This document shows, piece by piece, positions 54,490 to 63,446 of a stretch of 64,000 nucleotides of DNA (position 1 is its first letter; every line of letters begins with the position of its first letter). Under the pieces are notes generated by a model, which had not been told where the DNA came from, made no database searches, and saw only the letters and a program-made list of their open reading frames with translations. Origin of the DNA: Agrilutibacter niabensis (GTDB lineage Bacteria > Pseudomonadota > Gammaproteobacteria > Xanthomonadales > Xanthomonadaceae). The translations under genes and the position numbers were made by a program. The stretch spans positions 1,674,001 through 1,738,000 of the forward strand of contig NZ_JBHSNJ010000012.1 of NCBI RefSeq assembly GCF_042657165.1, in the 5' to 3' direction.

Positions 54490-55810
54490 AATGTACGACC
54501 GCTTCAGGCTGGCGTTGGCCGGCGTTGTGACCGTTGGCCGCTTCGACGCGGACGACACCCGGATCCAGCAGGCGCAGCAGGAGGCCGGCGAGCACGGCCA
54601 CGCCCGCCATCACGCCGAAGAACGCCGCGTGCCCCATCGCGCTCCACAAGGTGCCCAGCGCACCGGCCAGCAGGTTTCCGCCGAACGAGGCGAAGTACCA
54701 GGCGGCGATCGTGGTCGAGGCGTACCCCGCCGGCGCGAGGCGCGCGAACAGGCCGAGGCCGGTGGGCAGGATGAAGAGCTCGCCGACGGTGAAGAGCAGG
54801 AAGAACCCCGCGAGCCAGCTCCAGTGTGCATGTCCGCCCGCGCTCGCATCGACGAACGCGAGCATCCCGAACGCGGCCGCCACGAAGAACGCGCCCATCG
54901 ACATCTTCTTCGCCGGCGTCGGCTCCCTGCCGTCGCGCGCCTGCCTGGTCCAGCGCATCACAAGCAGGGGCGTCAGGAAGATCACCAGCAACGGATTGAG
55001 CGACTGGAACCACGTCATGGGAATCGTGAAGGCGCCGAGCGCGCGATCCAGCCCGACGTCCGCCCACAACGCGATCGTGTTGCCCGACTGCTCGTACGCG
55101 CCGCGGAACACCATGACGCACAGCGCGATCGCGACGAGCGCGAGGACGCGCTTGCGCATCGCCTCGCGCGGCATGCGCTCGGATGGCGCGACGTCCTTCG
55201 GCTTCGGTCGTTCCGGCGGCAACCAGCGCGCGCCGAGCGTGTAGATGGCAAGGCCCAGCAACATGCCGATGCCCGCCGCGCCGAAGCCCCAATGCCAGCC
55301 ATACAGCTCGCCAAGCGTTCCGCAGACGAGCGGCGCGAGCAGGCCGCCGACGTTGATGCCCACGTAGTAGAAGTTGTACGCCGAGCCGCGGCGCGGATCG
55401 TCCTTCGCGTACAGGTCGTCGATCTGGCTCGGCAGGCTCGGCAGGAACAGGCCGTTGCCGACCGCGATCGCCGCGAGCGCGAAGTACAACAGCGATTCCG
55501 ACGCCATCAGGAAGTGGCCGACGGACATGATCGCCGCGCCGATGATGACCGCGCGCTTGCGACCCAGCCAGCGATCGGAGATGACGCCGCCGACGATCGG
55601 CGTGAAGTAGAACGTCGCGACGTACACGCCGTAGACCAGCGACGCGTGCTGCTGGCTGAACAACAACTGCTTCGTCATGTAGTAGACGAGCAGCGTGCGC
55701 ATCCCGTAGTAGGAGAAGATCTCCCACATCTGCGTCAGGAACAGGATCGCCAGGCCCGGCGGCTGGTTGAACCAGTGCGAGCGGGCGGCGGCAGGCGTCG
55801 CGGCGATCAC
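54488..55810 (-). CDS. POT/PTR2-family peptide transporter with altered ExxER motif
   Basis: A 440-residue permease with about 12-14 helices. PTR2 motifs are present: FSYYGMRTLLVYYM in helix 1, GVISDRWLGRKRAVIIGA, and YNFYYVGINVGGLLAP with LYGWHWGFGAAG. The usual proton-coupling motif ExxERF reads QMWEIF here, so the first Glu and the Arg are replaced. Length is short for the family (about 500). The GTG start overlaps the DgcA stop (GTGA). Likely role: uptake of di- or tripeptides freed in the periplasm. Confidence 0.88.
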   Translation of the reverse strand: MIAATPAAARSHWFNQPPGLAILFLTQMWEIFSYYGMRTLLVYYMTKQLLFSQQHASLVYGVYVATFYFTPIVGGVISDRWLGRKRAVIIGAAIMSVGHFLMASESLLYFALAAIAVGNGLFLPSLPSQIDDLYAKDDPRRGSAYNFYYVGINVGGLLAPLVCGTLGELYGWHWGFGAAGIGMLLGLAIYTLGARWLPPERPKPKDVAPSERMPREAMRKRVLALVAIALCVMVFRGAYEQSGNTIALWADVGLDRALGAFTIPMTWFQSLNPLLVIFLTPLLVMRWTRQARDGREPTPAKKMSMGAFFVAAAFGMLAFVDASAGGHAHWSWLAGFFLLFTVGELFILPTGLGLFARLAPAGYASTTIAAWYFASFGGNLLAGALGTLWSAMGHAAFFGVMAGVAVLAGLLLRLLDPGVVRVEAANGHNAGQRQPEAVVH

Positions 55811-56826
55811 CACGTCACCGTGTCCGGGGCACCCCACACCGAGGCGGGGCAGTCGACGTGGCCATCGGCGTAGACCACGCCGGGCACCCGGTCGCGCTCG
55901 AGGAACAGCGGCCCATCGAGGTCGACGATGTCGCAGTGCTGGCCGAGGATGAACGCAGGCGCCATCGCCAGGCTCGTGCCGACCATGTTGCCGACCATCA
56001 CGCGCAGCCCGAGCTCGCGCGCGCGCTCGGCCATCATCAGGCCCTCGGTCAATCCGCCGCACTTGTCGAGCTTGATGTTGACGACATCGAAGTAACGCGC
56101 GCGCTCTTCGAGTTCCGCCAGCGAGAGGATGCTTTCGTCCGCGGCGATCGGCACGGTGCGGTCCACGCCCTCGAGTTCCGCTTCGTGGTTGCGGCGGCAG
56201 GGTTGCTCGAGCAGCGACACGCCAGCCTCGACGAGCGCGGGCAGCAGGCGCGGGAGCGTGTCGGGCACGTAGCCCTGGTTGGCGTCGACGCCGATCCACA
56301 CGTCGGGGCGCGCCTTGCGCACCGCGCGCAGTCGCGCGATGTCGAGATCGACCTCGCCAGTGAGCTTGAGCTTGATGGCGCGGGCGTGGGTGTAGGCGCG
56401 CGCCTTCACGGCCATCGTGAGGGGATCGTCGGCACCGACGGTGAACGTCGTCAGCAACGGCCTCGGCTTGTCCATGCCCGCGAGTCGCCAGGCGGGAATG
56501 CCGGCTAGGCGGGCTTCGAGTTCCCACAGCGCGCAGTCGACGGCATTGCGCGCGCCTCCCGGCGGCAGCAGTTCGCGCAACTCCGCGCGCGTGAGGCCGG
56601 CCTCGATGCTGCCGCGCAGGGTCTCCAGCGTATGCAGCATGTCCACGGGTTCGTCGCGGAGGTAGTACACGCCGGCCGCCTCGCCGCGGCCGATGCAATG
56701 GCCCTGGCGCAGGCTGACGATGGTTACGGGCGAATTCTCGAAGACGTGCCCGGAGATGCGGAACGGTGCGGACAGGCGCAGCAGCTCATTCCGCAGTACG
56801 AGTTCGACGCGGTCGGTCTGGATCAC
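55807..56826 (-). CDS. dgcA: Dipeptide epimerase / N-acetyl-D-glutamate racemase, enolase superfamily (DgcA-like)
   Basis: A 339-residue enolase-superfamily enzyme. The catalytic lysines are in AIKLKLTG and VVNIKLDKCGG. Metal ligands are Asp in VDANQGY, Glu in SLLEQPC and Asp in IAADES. The VDLDGPLFLERD ending is typical of L-Ala-D/L-Glu epimerases and DgcA. Either activity fits use of peptidoglycan peptides or D-Glu. The GTG at 56826 is the most plausible start; no ATG fits. It follows the serine hydrolase gene by 59 nt and overlaps the POT gene by 4. Confidence 0.88.
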   Translation of the reverse strand: MIQTDRVELVLRNELLRLSAPFRISGHVFENSPVTIVSLRQGHCIGRGEAAGVYYLRDEPVDMLHTLETLRGSIEAGLTRAELRELLPPGGARNAVDCALWELEARLAGIPAWRLAGMDKPRPLLTTFTVGADDPLTMAVKARAYTHARAIKLKLTGEVDLDIARLRAVRKARPDVWIGVDANQGYVPDTLPRLLPALVEAGVSLLEQPCRRNHEAELEGVDRTVPIAADESILSLAELEERARYFDVVNIKLDKCGGLTEGLMMAERARELGLRVMVGNMVGTSLAMAPAFILGQHCDIVDLDGPLFLERDRVPGVVYADGHVDCPASVWGAPDTVTW

Positions 56827-56885
56827 GATGTGTTGTTCCCGGATATGCGCGCGGCGGCACCATGGCCGCCGCGCATTGGGTAAGG

Positions 56886-58907
56886 TCAGTAGTTCGCGCT
56901 GAAGCCGACCACGTGGCAGGCGATGCCGATGAACAGCAGCGCGACGCACGATGCGGCGAGGACGATGCCCCACAGCTTGGCCCACAGCGAGCGCCTGCTG
57001 TGCAGCACGGTCCATGCGTTCCACAGCGCGATGGCGGCTCCGATCGGCAGGATGAGCGTCGTCAACGCACGCACGGCGATGACCATGCCGTCCTTGCTCG
57101 GCGACATCATCGCCAGGTCCGACATCATCGCGAAGACCATGGCGATCATCCCGCCCATCGAGACCAGCACCGCGAGCGAGGCGAAGCGGATCCAGCGATG
57201 CGCACGCGCGTCCTGGCCCGACAGCGGATAGCGCACGCCATAGTGGCGGCGCACCATCGCCGAGACCGGCCAGGCGAGCACGGTGAACAGCAGCGCGGCC
57301 AGGCTGCCGAACAGCATCGTCATGAACACCGCCGGCGACTGCCACCAGGACGCGCGCTGGAACACCATGATCGCGGCGATCGGCTCGGCGCTGAAGCGGG
57401 TCACGTGGCCGTCGACGACGTCGGCGGCGAGGCGGTCGCCGCTGCTGGTGTCCTGCCACACGAACGGGCTGACTTCGCGCCACTTCTTCGGCGCGCCGCT
57501 GTAGGTGCCGAGCATCGGCACGCTGATGGTGCCGTCCTCGTTCGCAACCACCTTGGTCTGGCCGAGCATGTACACGAGGTTCATGAAGTTGGAACCCGCG
57601 CGGCGGCTGCTGAGGTACGAGCCTGCGATCAGCTGCGCGTGCTGCTTGGCGATCGCCGCGTCCACGCCGCCGTCCTTGCGTTCCGGACCCGGCAGGTAGC
57701 GGTTGACGAATCCGGACACCAGGCCGTCGCGGATCAGGCGCGCGGTGCCTTCCTTGCCGGAGCTGTTGGTCGAGACGTAGATGCCGATGTTGTCGTCGAG
57801 GAACAGCTGAAGGTCGCTGTGGAACCACTGCGTGTCGCCGCCGTGCGCGATCGCGCGGTGGCCGTTGGCGGTGGTTTCGTAGAAGCCGAGCATCATCTTG
57901 TTGAGCGGGCCGACCGAGGCCTGGCCGGTGCCGTGCATCTCGCGCGCCGTTTCCTCACGCAGGATGCGCTTGTCGCCGAACGCGCCGTTGTTCAGGTGCG
58001 CGATCATGAACCTGCCCATGTCCGAACCAGGCGAGGCCAGGCTGCCGGCGGGCGCGAGGTTGATGTACTCGTAGGGCTGTTCCTTGCCGTCGGAGGCGCT
58101 CTTGTAGCCCTTCGACGTCATCGCCTTCAGGTTCGCCTGGATCGGCTGGCGGAAGGTCGAATGCTGCATGCCCAGCGGCGCGAAGATGTTCTGTTCGATG
58201 TACTGGTCGAACGGGACGCCGGAGGTGCGTTCGACGATGTAGCCGGCGACCGCGGTCGCGTAGTTGGAATACGCGGGCGTCGTGCCAGGGGCGTACTCGC
58301 GTTCGGGCACCCAATGCTTCAGCGTGGTGGCGAGCGGGAGGATTTCCTTCTCGTCGTTGGCGATGAGCCCGCGGATCACCTCTTCCATGCCCGTGGTGTG
58401 GGTCATGATGTTGCGCAGGGTGACCGGCTTGCCCTGGTACGCCGGGATCGTGAAGTCGAGGTACTTGTTGACGTCCTCGTCGAGATTGAGCTTGCCCTGT
58501 TCGACCAGCTGCATGACCGCGGTCCAGGTGAACAGCTTGGACACCGAGCCCGGGCGGAACAGCGTGCGTTCCGGATCCACCGGCGTGCGCTTGGCCAGGT
58601 CCGAGAAGCCGTAACCCTTCTCCAGCAGCACCTGGCCGTTCTTCACCACCACGACGACCGAACCGGCGACGTCGGTCTGCTCCAGCGCATATGGCATGAA
58701 GCCGTCGAGCCAGGCTTCCAGGTCGGGAGCGGTCAGGCGGTCGGTCGGACCGGGCATGGCGTCGGCCGGTGGCGGCGCGGCGGATGTCGCGGGCGCCTGC
58801 ATGACCGGCGGCACCTCGGTGGCGGGCTCCTGGGCGGCGGCGGTGGCAGCCACCAGCCCCAGCGCAAGCAGCGCGGTGAACAGCGGACCTCGTTTGAACA
58901 GTTGCAT
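56886..58907 (-). CDS. Periplasmic serine hydrolase (class C fold) with C-terminal membrane domain
   Basis: A 673-residue protein: signal peptide (MQLFKRGPLFTALLALGLVAATAAAQ), Pro/Ala-rich linker (about 28-55), beta-lactamase-fold domain with Ser121-Val-Ser-Lys124, Tyr213-Ser-Asn215 and AHGGDTQWF, then about four membrane helices near 525-670. The membrane tail should hold the hydrolase at the periplasmic face of the inner membrane. It is first in the operon with DgcA and POT genes, so cleavage of D-residue peptides before import is plausible. The start at 58905-58907 puts the signal peptide first. Confidence 0.88.
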   Translation of the reverse strand: MQLFKRGPLFTALLALGLVAATAAAQEPATEVPPVMQAPATSAAPPPADAMPGPTDRLTAPDLEAWLDGFMPYALEQTDVAGSVVVVVKNGQVLLEKGYGFSDLAKRTPVDPERTLFRPGSVSKLFTWTAVMQLVEQGKLNLDEDVNKYLDFTIPAYQGKPVTLRNIMTHTTGMEEVIRGLIANDEKEILPLATTLKHWVPEREYAPGTTPAYSNYATAVAGYIVERTSGVPFDQYIEQNIFAPLGMQHSTFRQPIQANLKAMTSKGYKSASDGKEQPYEYINLAPAGSLASPGSDMGRFMIAHLNNGAFGDKRILREETAREMHGTGQASVGPLNKMMLGFYETTANGHRAIAHGGDTQWFHSDLQLFLDDNIGIYVSTNSSGKEGTARLIRDGLVSGFVNRYLPGPERKDGGVDAAIAKQHAQLIAGSYLSSRRAGSNFMNLVYMLGQTKVVANEDGTISVPMLGTYSGAPKKWREVSPFVWQDTSSGDRLAADVVDGHVTRFSAEPIAAIMVFQRASWWQSPAVFMTMLFGSLAALLFTVLAWPVSAMVRRHYGVRYPLSGQDARAHRWIRFASLAVLVSMGGMIAMVFAMMSDLAMMSPSKDGMVIAVRALTTLILPIGAAIALWNAWTVLHSRRSLWAKLWGIVLAASCVALLFIGIACHVVGFSANY

Positions 58908-58974
58908 CTTTGTCCCTCTCCCCTCGGCAATGGCGATGATCGTCCGGCGTCCCGCGCCAGTGACCTTGTAGGAG

Positions 58975-59005
58975 AATAAAGATCCTGATCGGAAAATTGT
59001 CAACC
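58975..59005 (-). promoter_or_regulatory. Promoter/operator of the hydrolase-dgcA-POT operon (copy 2)
   Basis: On the minus strand TTGACA (58998-59003), 17 bp spacer and TTTATT (58975-58980). The -10 again sits between AGGA and ATCCT half-sites. It is the near-identical partner of 54459-54489. Confidence 0.85.
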
Positions 59006-59124
59006 CACTTTGGTCACGATGGCCTAAAATTGCGACCGAGCTGTACCCTGAAGCCACCCCCCGGGATGGGGGGGACAGAACCCGGGCCGCCCGCCACGGC
59101 CCCCTGCAGGAGCGACGAACCGGC

Positions 59125-59763
59125 ATGACCCAGCACCACCCCACCATCGGCAGCCTCCTGCGCGCCCTGCGCGCGCGCAACGACTGGACCCTCAAGGAGA
59201 TGAGCACGCGTTGCGGCATCCCGCTGTCGACACTGTCCAAGGTCGAGCATGACCGCCTCAGCCTCACCTACGACAAGCTGCTGCAGATCAGCCAGCGCCT
59301 GAATATCCGGATGTCGGAGCTCTTCGCCGAAGAGGACAGCTCTCCCGAACCGGCAGTGACGGCACGCCGCAGCATCGGCCGGATCGACGACGCCGTGCGG
59401 GTCACCACGCCCAACTACGACTACTTCTACCTGTGCCCGGAACTGCGCCGGAAGCGGATGATCCCGGTGGTGACGCGCGTGCGCGCCAAGAGCATCGAGG
59501 AGTTCGGCGAACTCGTGCGCCACCCGGGCGAGGAGTACATCCACGTGCTGGAGGGCCGCGCCGAAGTGCACACCGAGTTCTACGACCCGATCGTGCTCGG
59601 GCCTGGCGAGTCCGTGTACATCGACTCCAATATGGGCCATGCCTATATCGCGGCGGAAGGCTGCGAGGAGGTGGTGCTGCTCGGCGTGTGCTCCAGCGCC
59701 GACGAGCACCTGATGGAATCGCTGCTCAACATCCATGGCGAAGGCAAGCAGCCAGTGAAATGA
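59125..59763 (+). CDS. XRE-family regulator with cupin sensor domain
   Basis: A 212-residue regulator. The N-terminal helix-turn-helix (about 7-60) has LLRALRARNDWTLKEMSTRCGIPLSTLSKVEHDRLSLTYDKL, quoted as a landmark region. A C-terminal cupin (about 130-205) has HPGEEYIHVLEGRAEVHTEF and GESVYIDSNMGHAYIA. Such proteins sense small metabolites, often amino acids. It is divergent from the serine hydrolase operon and is the obvious candidate to bind the duplicated promoter/operator sequences. Confidence 0.9.
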   Translation: MTQHHPTIGSLLRALRARNDWTLKEMSTRCGIPLSTLSKVEHDRLSLTYDKLLQISQRLNIRMSELFAEEDSSPEPAVTARRSIGRIDDAVRVTTPNYDYFYLCPELRRKRMIPVVTRVRAKSIEEFGELVRHPGEEYIHVLEGRAEVHTEFYDPIVLGPGESVYIDSNMGHAYIAAEGCEEVVLLGVCSSADEHLMESLLNIHGEGKQPVK

Positions 59764-59942
59764 GCCTCGCGGTGTTCGCCGCCACGGCGGCATGCGCCCG
59801 CCACGAGTCCATGCGGCGGCCCTGCCGCTTCCCGCGAGCGCCGCGTATTGATGCCTTTCCCGTTCAGGGCTATGGTCGCTCCACAACTTGACCTGCGGGC
59901 GGCGCACCCGGTGTGCCGCCCGCTTCGCTTTTGGAGACCACC

Positions 59943-60389
59943 ATGAACGCCAGGCGCCTCGACGAACCCATTGCCGCCATCCAGCCCGAAGTCCCTCCGC
60001 TGCTCCTCTCGCGCCTCGACTGCGAACGCATCGAAGCGCTGCTCGATTCCCCCGCCGCGCAATCCGTCGATACATCCGCGCTGCGCGCCGAACTGGACCG
60101 TGCCGACGTCATCGAACCGGCGCAGGTGCCGCCCGACGTCATCACCATGAATTCCACCGCGCGTTTCGCCATCGCGGGCGGCGCCGGGGTCCGTGAAGCC
60201 ACCCTTGTCTATCCGCGCGATGCCGATGGCCGCGCCGACAGGGTCTCGATCCTGGCGCCGGTCGGCAGCGCGCTGCTGGGGCTGCGCGTCGGCGATTCCG
60301 TCCGTTGGCCCGTTCCGGGCGGCGATCTCGACCTGCGCGTGCTCTCCATCCGCTACCAACCCGAAGCCGCCGGCGAATTCCACCGCTGA
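59943..60389 (+). CDS. rnk: Regulator of nucleoside diphosphate kinase Rnk
   Basis: A 148-residue GreA/GreB-like protein that lacks the long coiled coil. The N-terminal helix (LLSRLDCERIEALLDSP) and C-terminal FKBP-like domain (VTLVYPRDAD-like strand, GSALLGLRVGDSVRWPVPGG) fit Rnk, which binds RNA polymerase. GGAG lies six bases before the ATG at 59943; the ten-codon upstream extension has no such site. Confidence 0.88.
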   Translation: MNARRLDEPIAAIQPEVPPLLLSRLDCERIEALLDSPAAQSVDTSALRAELDRADVIEPAQVPPDVITMNSTARFAIAGGAGVREATLVYPRDADGRADRVSILAPVGSALLGLRVGDSVRWPVPGGDLDLRVLSIRYQPEAAGEFHR

Positions 60390-60490
60390 TCCGCCGCCAA
60401 TCCTCCGCCAATCCTCCGGCGCGCGGCGGAGCCGCGCCGCTGCGCCGTTAGAATCCTCCTCCAGACATTCCCCAAGGCTCACCCCCTTCC

Positions 60491-62734
60491 ATGAGCGACA
60501 CCGTACGTCCGGTCTTCCACGGCTTCGAACAGATCCCGCTGCGCGAATATGCCGAGCGCGCCTACCTCGACTACTCGATGTACGTGGTCCTCGACCGCGC
60601 CCTTCCCTTCCTCGGCGACGGTCTCAAGCCGGTGCAGCGCCGCATCATCTACGCGATGAGCGAGCTCGGCCTCAACGCCGGGGCCAAGCCGAAGAAATCC
60701 GCGCGCACCGTCGGCGACGTCATCGGCAAGTTCCATCCGCACGGCGACAGCGCCTGCTACGAAGCGATGGTGCTGATGGCGCAGCCGTTCTCGTACCGCT
60801 ATCCGCTGATCGAGGGCCAGGGAAACTTCGGCTCCAGCGACGATCCCAAGTCGTTCGCGGCGATGCGCTACACCGAGTCCAAGCTGACGCCGATCGCAGA
60901 GGTGCTGCTGGGCGAGCTCGGCCAGGGCACCGTCGACTGGGACCCGAACTTCGACGGCACGCTGGAAGAACCGACCTGGATGCCCGCGCGCCTGCCGCAC
61001 CTGCTGCTCAACGGCACCACCGGCATCGCGGTCGGCATGGCCACCGACGTGCCGCCGCACAACCTCAACGAAGTGGTAAGCGCCTGCGTGCGCCTGCTCG
61101 ACGATCCCGACGCGACCACGCGCGACCTGTGCGAGCACATCCTGGGACCGGACTACCCGACCGCCGCCGAGATCATCACGCCGCGCGCGGACCTGATCGC
61201 AATGTACGAAACCGGCCTGGGCAGCGTGCGCGCGCGCGCCGTCTTCGAGAAGGACGGCGCCAACATCGTCATCACCGCGCTGCCCTACCAGGCATCGCCG
61301 AGCAAGGTGATCGAACAGATCGCCACGCAGATGCGCGCGAAGAAGCTGCCGTGGCTGGAAGACATCCGCGACGAGTCCGACCACGCCAATCCCACGCGCA
61401 TCGTGCTGGTTCCGCGCTCCAACCGCGTGGATGCCGAGCAGTTGATGGGCCACCTGTTCGCGACCACGGACCTGGAAAAGAGCTTCCGGGTCAACTTCAA
61501 CGTGATCGGCCTCGAGGGCCGCCCACAGGTGAAGGGGCTCAAGACCTTCCTCGCCGAATGGCTGCGCTTCCGCACCGACACCGTGACGCGCCGCCTCAAG
61601 CATCGCCTCGACAAGGTCGAGCGTCGCCTGCACCTGTTGGAAGGCCTGTTGATCGCCTTCCTCAACCTGGACGAGGTGATCCGGATCATCCGCTCCGAGG
61701 ACGAGCCCAAGCCGGTGCTGATCCAGCGCTTCAAGCTGAGCGACGACCAGGCCGACTACATCCTCGAGACCAAGCTGCGCCAGCTGGCGCGCCTGGAGGA
61801 AATGAAGATCCGCGGCGAGGAAGCCGAACTCGACGCCGAGCGCGACCGCATCATCGCCACCCTGGACAGCAAGGCCAAGCTCAAGAAGCTGGTCAAGGAC
61901 GAGCTGCTGGCCGACGCGAAGAAGTTCGGCGACGCGCGCCGCTCGCCGCTGGTGGCCCGCGAAGCCGCGCAGGCGCTGTCGGAAACCGAACTGGTCGCCA
62001 GCGAGCCGATGACCATCGTGCTCAGCGAAAAGGGCTGGATCCGCGCCGCCAAGGGCCACGATGTCGATGCCGCCTCGCTCAGCTACCGCGACGGCGACGG
62101 CCTGCTGGCCGCGGTCAAGGGCCGCAGCACGCAGCAGGTCGCGTTCCTGGATTCCACCGGGCGCTCGTATTCGACCGTCGCGCACACGCTGCCCTCGGCG
62201 CGCGGCAACGGCGAGCCGCTGACCGGACGCTTCTCGCCGGTTTCGGGCGCCTCGTTCCAGGCCATGGCCTCAGGCGAGAACGACACCCGCTTCGTGCTGG
62301 CCTCCTCGCACGGTTACGGCTTCGTCACCCGTTTCGAGAACCTCACCGGCCGCAACAAGGCGGGCAAGGCGATGCTGTCGCTGACCCCGAATGCCAGGGT
62401 GCTGCAGCCCGCGCAGGTCGCCACGGGCGAGAAGGACCGCGTCGTCGCGGTGACCAACGTCGGCCACCTGCTCGCGTTCCCGGTGTCCGAACTCCCGGAA
62501 CTCGACAAGGGCAAGGGCAACAAGATCATCGACATCCCCAAGGCCAAGCTCGGCACCGAGCGTGTCGTCGCCGTGGCGGTGGTCGCGCCGGGCTCGACGC
62601 TGGTGGTGAAGTCGGGAACGCGGACGATGTCGCTGTCGTTCAAGGATCTCGAGGAATACCTGGGCGCGCGGGCGACGCGCGGCGGGTTGCTGCCGCGGGG
62701 TTGGCAGAAGGTCGAAGGCCTCGATGTCCAGTAA
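60491..62734 (+). CDS. parC: DNA topoisomerase IV subunit A
   Basis: The DNA breakage-reunion subunit that decatenates daughter chromosomes with ParE. The 747-residue product has the catalytic Tyr127 in AAMRYTESKL. The quinolone-resistance region KFHPHGDSACYEAMV carries Ser87 and Glu91, the susceptible-type residues. A C-terminal beta-pinwheel follows with repeats such as GRSYSTVAHTL and GYGFVTRFENLTGRNKAGKA. The start MSDTVRPVF fits ParC. parE is not in the window. Confidence 0.96.
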   Translation: MSDTVRPVFHGFEQIPLREYAERAYLDYSMYVVLDRALPFLGDGLKPVQRRIIYAMSELGLNAGAKPKKSARTVGDVIGKFHPHGDSACYEAMVLMAQPFSYRYPLIEGQGNFGSSDDPKSFAAMRYTESKLTPIAEVLLGELGQGTVDWDPNFDGTLEEPTWMPARLPHLLLNGTTGIAVGMATDVPPHNLNEVVSACVRLLDDPDATTRDLCEHILGPDYPTAAEIITPRADLIAMYETGLGSVRARAVFEKDGANIVITALPYQASPSKVIEQIATQMRAKKLPWLEDIRDESDHANPTRIVLVPRSNRVDAEQLMGHLFATTDLEKSFRVNFNVIGLEGRPQVKGLKTFLAEWLRFRTDTVTRRLKHRLDKVERRLHLLEGLLIAFLNLDEVIRIIRSEDEPKPVLIQRFKLSDDQADYILETKLRQLARLEEMKIRGEEAELDAERDRIIATLDSKAKLKKLVKDELLADAKKFGDARRSPLVAREAAQALSETELVASEPMTIVLSEKGWIRAAKGHDVDAASLSYRDGDGLLAAVKGRSTQQVAFLDSTGRSYSTVAHTLPSARGNGEPLTGRFSPVSGASFQAMASGENDTRFVLASSHGYGFVTRFENLTGRNKAGKAMLSLTPNARVLQPAQVATGEKDRVVAVTNVGHLLAFPVSELPELDKGKGNKIIDIPKAKLGTERVVAVAVVAPGSTLVVKSGTRTMSLSFKDLEEYLGARATRGGLLPRGWQKVEGLDVQ

Positions 62735-62761
62735 GTCGAAGGCCTGAGCGTCGAGTACTGC

Positions 62762-63418
62762 ATGGATCCGGATTTCTGGCACCAACGCTGGCACGACAAC
62801 CAGATCGGCTTCCACCAGGACAAGCCGACACCGTTGCTGGTCAAGCATTGGCCGGCAATCGGCATGCCCATGGGCGCGAAGGTATTCGTGCCGCTGGCGG
62901 GCAAGTCGCTGGACATGGTGTGGTTCGCATCGCAGGGCTATCGCGTGCTGGGCGTGGAACTGTCGCCCGAGGCGATCAGACAGTTCATCTCCGAGCATGG
63001 CGTGGTTCCGGAAGTGCGCGAATCCCGCTACGGCACGCATTACCTGGCCGGTGCCGTCGAACTGGTGTGCGGCGACGTGTTCTCGCTCGATGCCGACGCG
63101 CTGGCCGACTACAGCGCCGTGTTCGACCGCGCGGCATTGATCGCGTTGCCGCCCGAACTCCGGCAGCGCTACGTGAGCGAGGTGTACTCGCTACTGCCGC
63201 AAGGCTGCCGCGGCCTGCTGATCACGCTCGAATATCCGCAACACGAGAAGCAGGGTCCGCCCTTCAGCGTGACCGAGGCCGAAGTGCGCGAACTGTACAG
63301 CCGCGACTGGAGCGTCGAGGTGCTGGAGCGCCGCGACATCCTCGCGCAGCAACCCTCCTTCGCCGAAGAGGGCGTGACCGCGCTGGAGACGGTGGTCTAC
63401 CGGCTGCAGCGGCGCTGA
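62762..63418 (+). CDS. tpm: Thiopurine S-methyltransferase
   Basis: A SAM-dependent methyltransferase of 218 residues, the standard bacterial length. Signature start MDPDFWHQRWHDNQIGFHQ, SAM motif FVPLAGKSLDMVWFASQGYRVLGVELS, and DRAALIALPPELRQRYV. Bacterial Tpm methylates thiopurines and also selenium and tellurium species. It lies 27 nt after parC. Confidence 0.95.
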   Translation: MDPDFWHQRWHDNQIGFHQDKPTPLLVKHWPAIGMPMGAKVFVPLAGKSLDMVWFASQGYRVLGVELSPEAIRQFISEHGVVPEVRESRYGTHYLAGAVELVCGDVFSLDADALADYSAVFDRAALIALPPELRQRYVSEVYSLLPQGCRGLLITLEYPQHEKQGPPFSVTEAEVRELYSRDWSVEVLERRDILAQQPSFAEEGVTALETVVYRLQRR

Positions 63419-63446
63419 CGAGGAAGGCGGGGCGTACGCGCCCGGC

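Noticed and set aside
62709..62745. Short direct repeat GTCGAAGGCCT at the parC-tpm junction
   Set aside because: Only 11 bases, one copy inside coding sequence; no sign of mobile or regulatory function.
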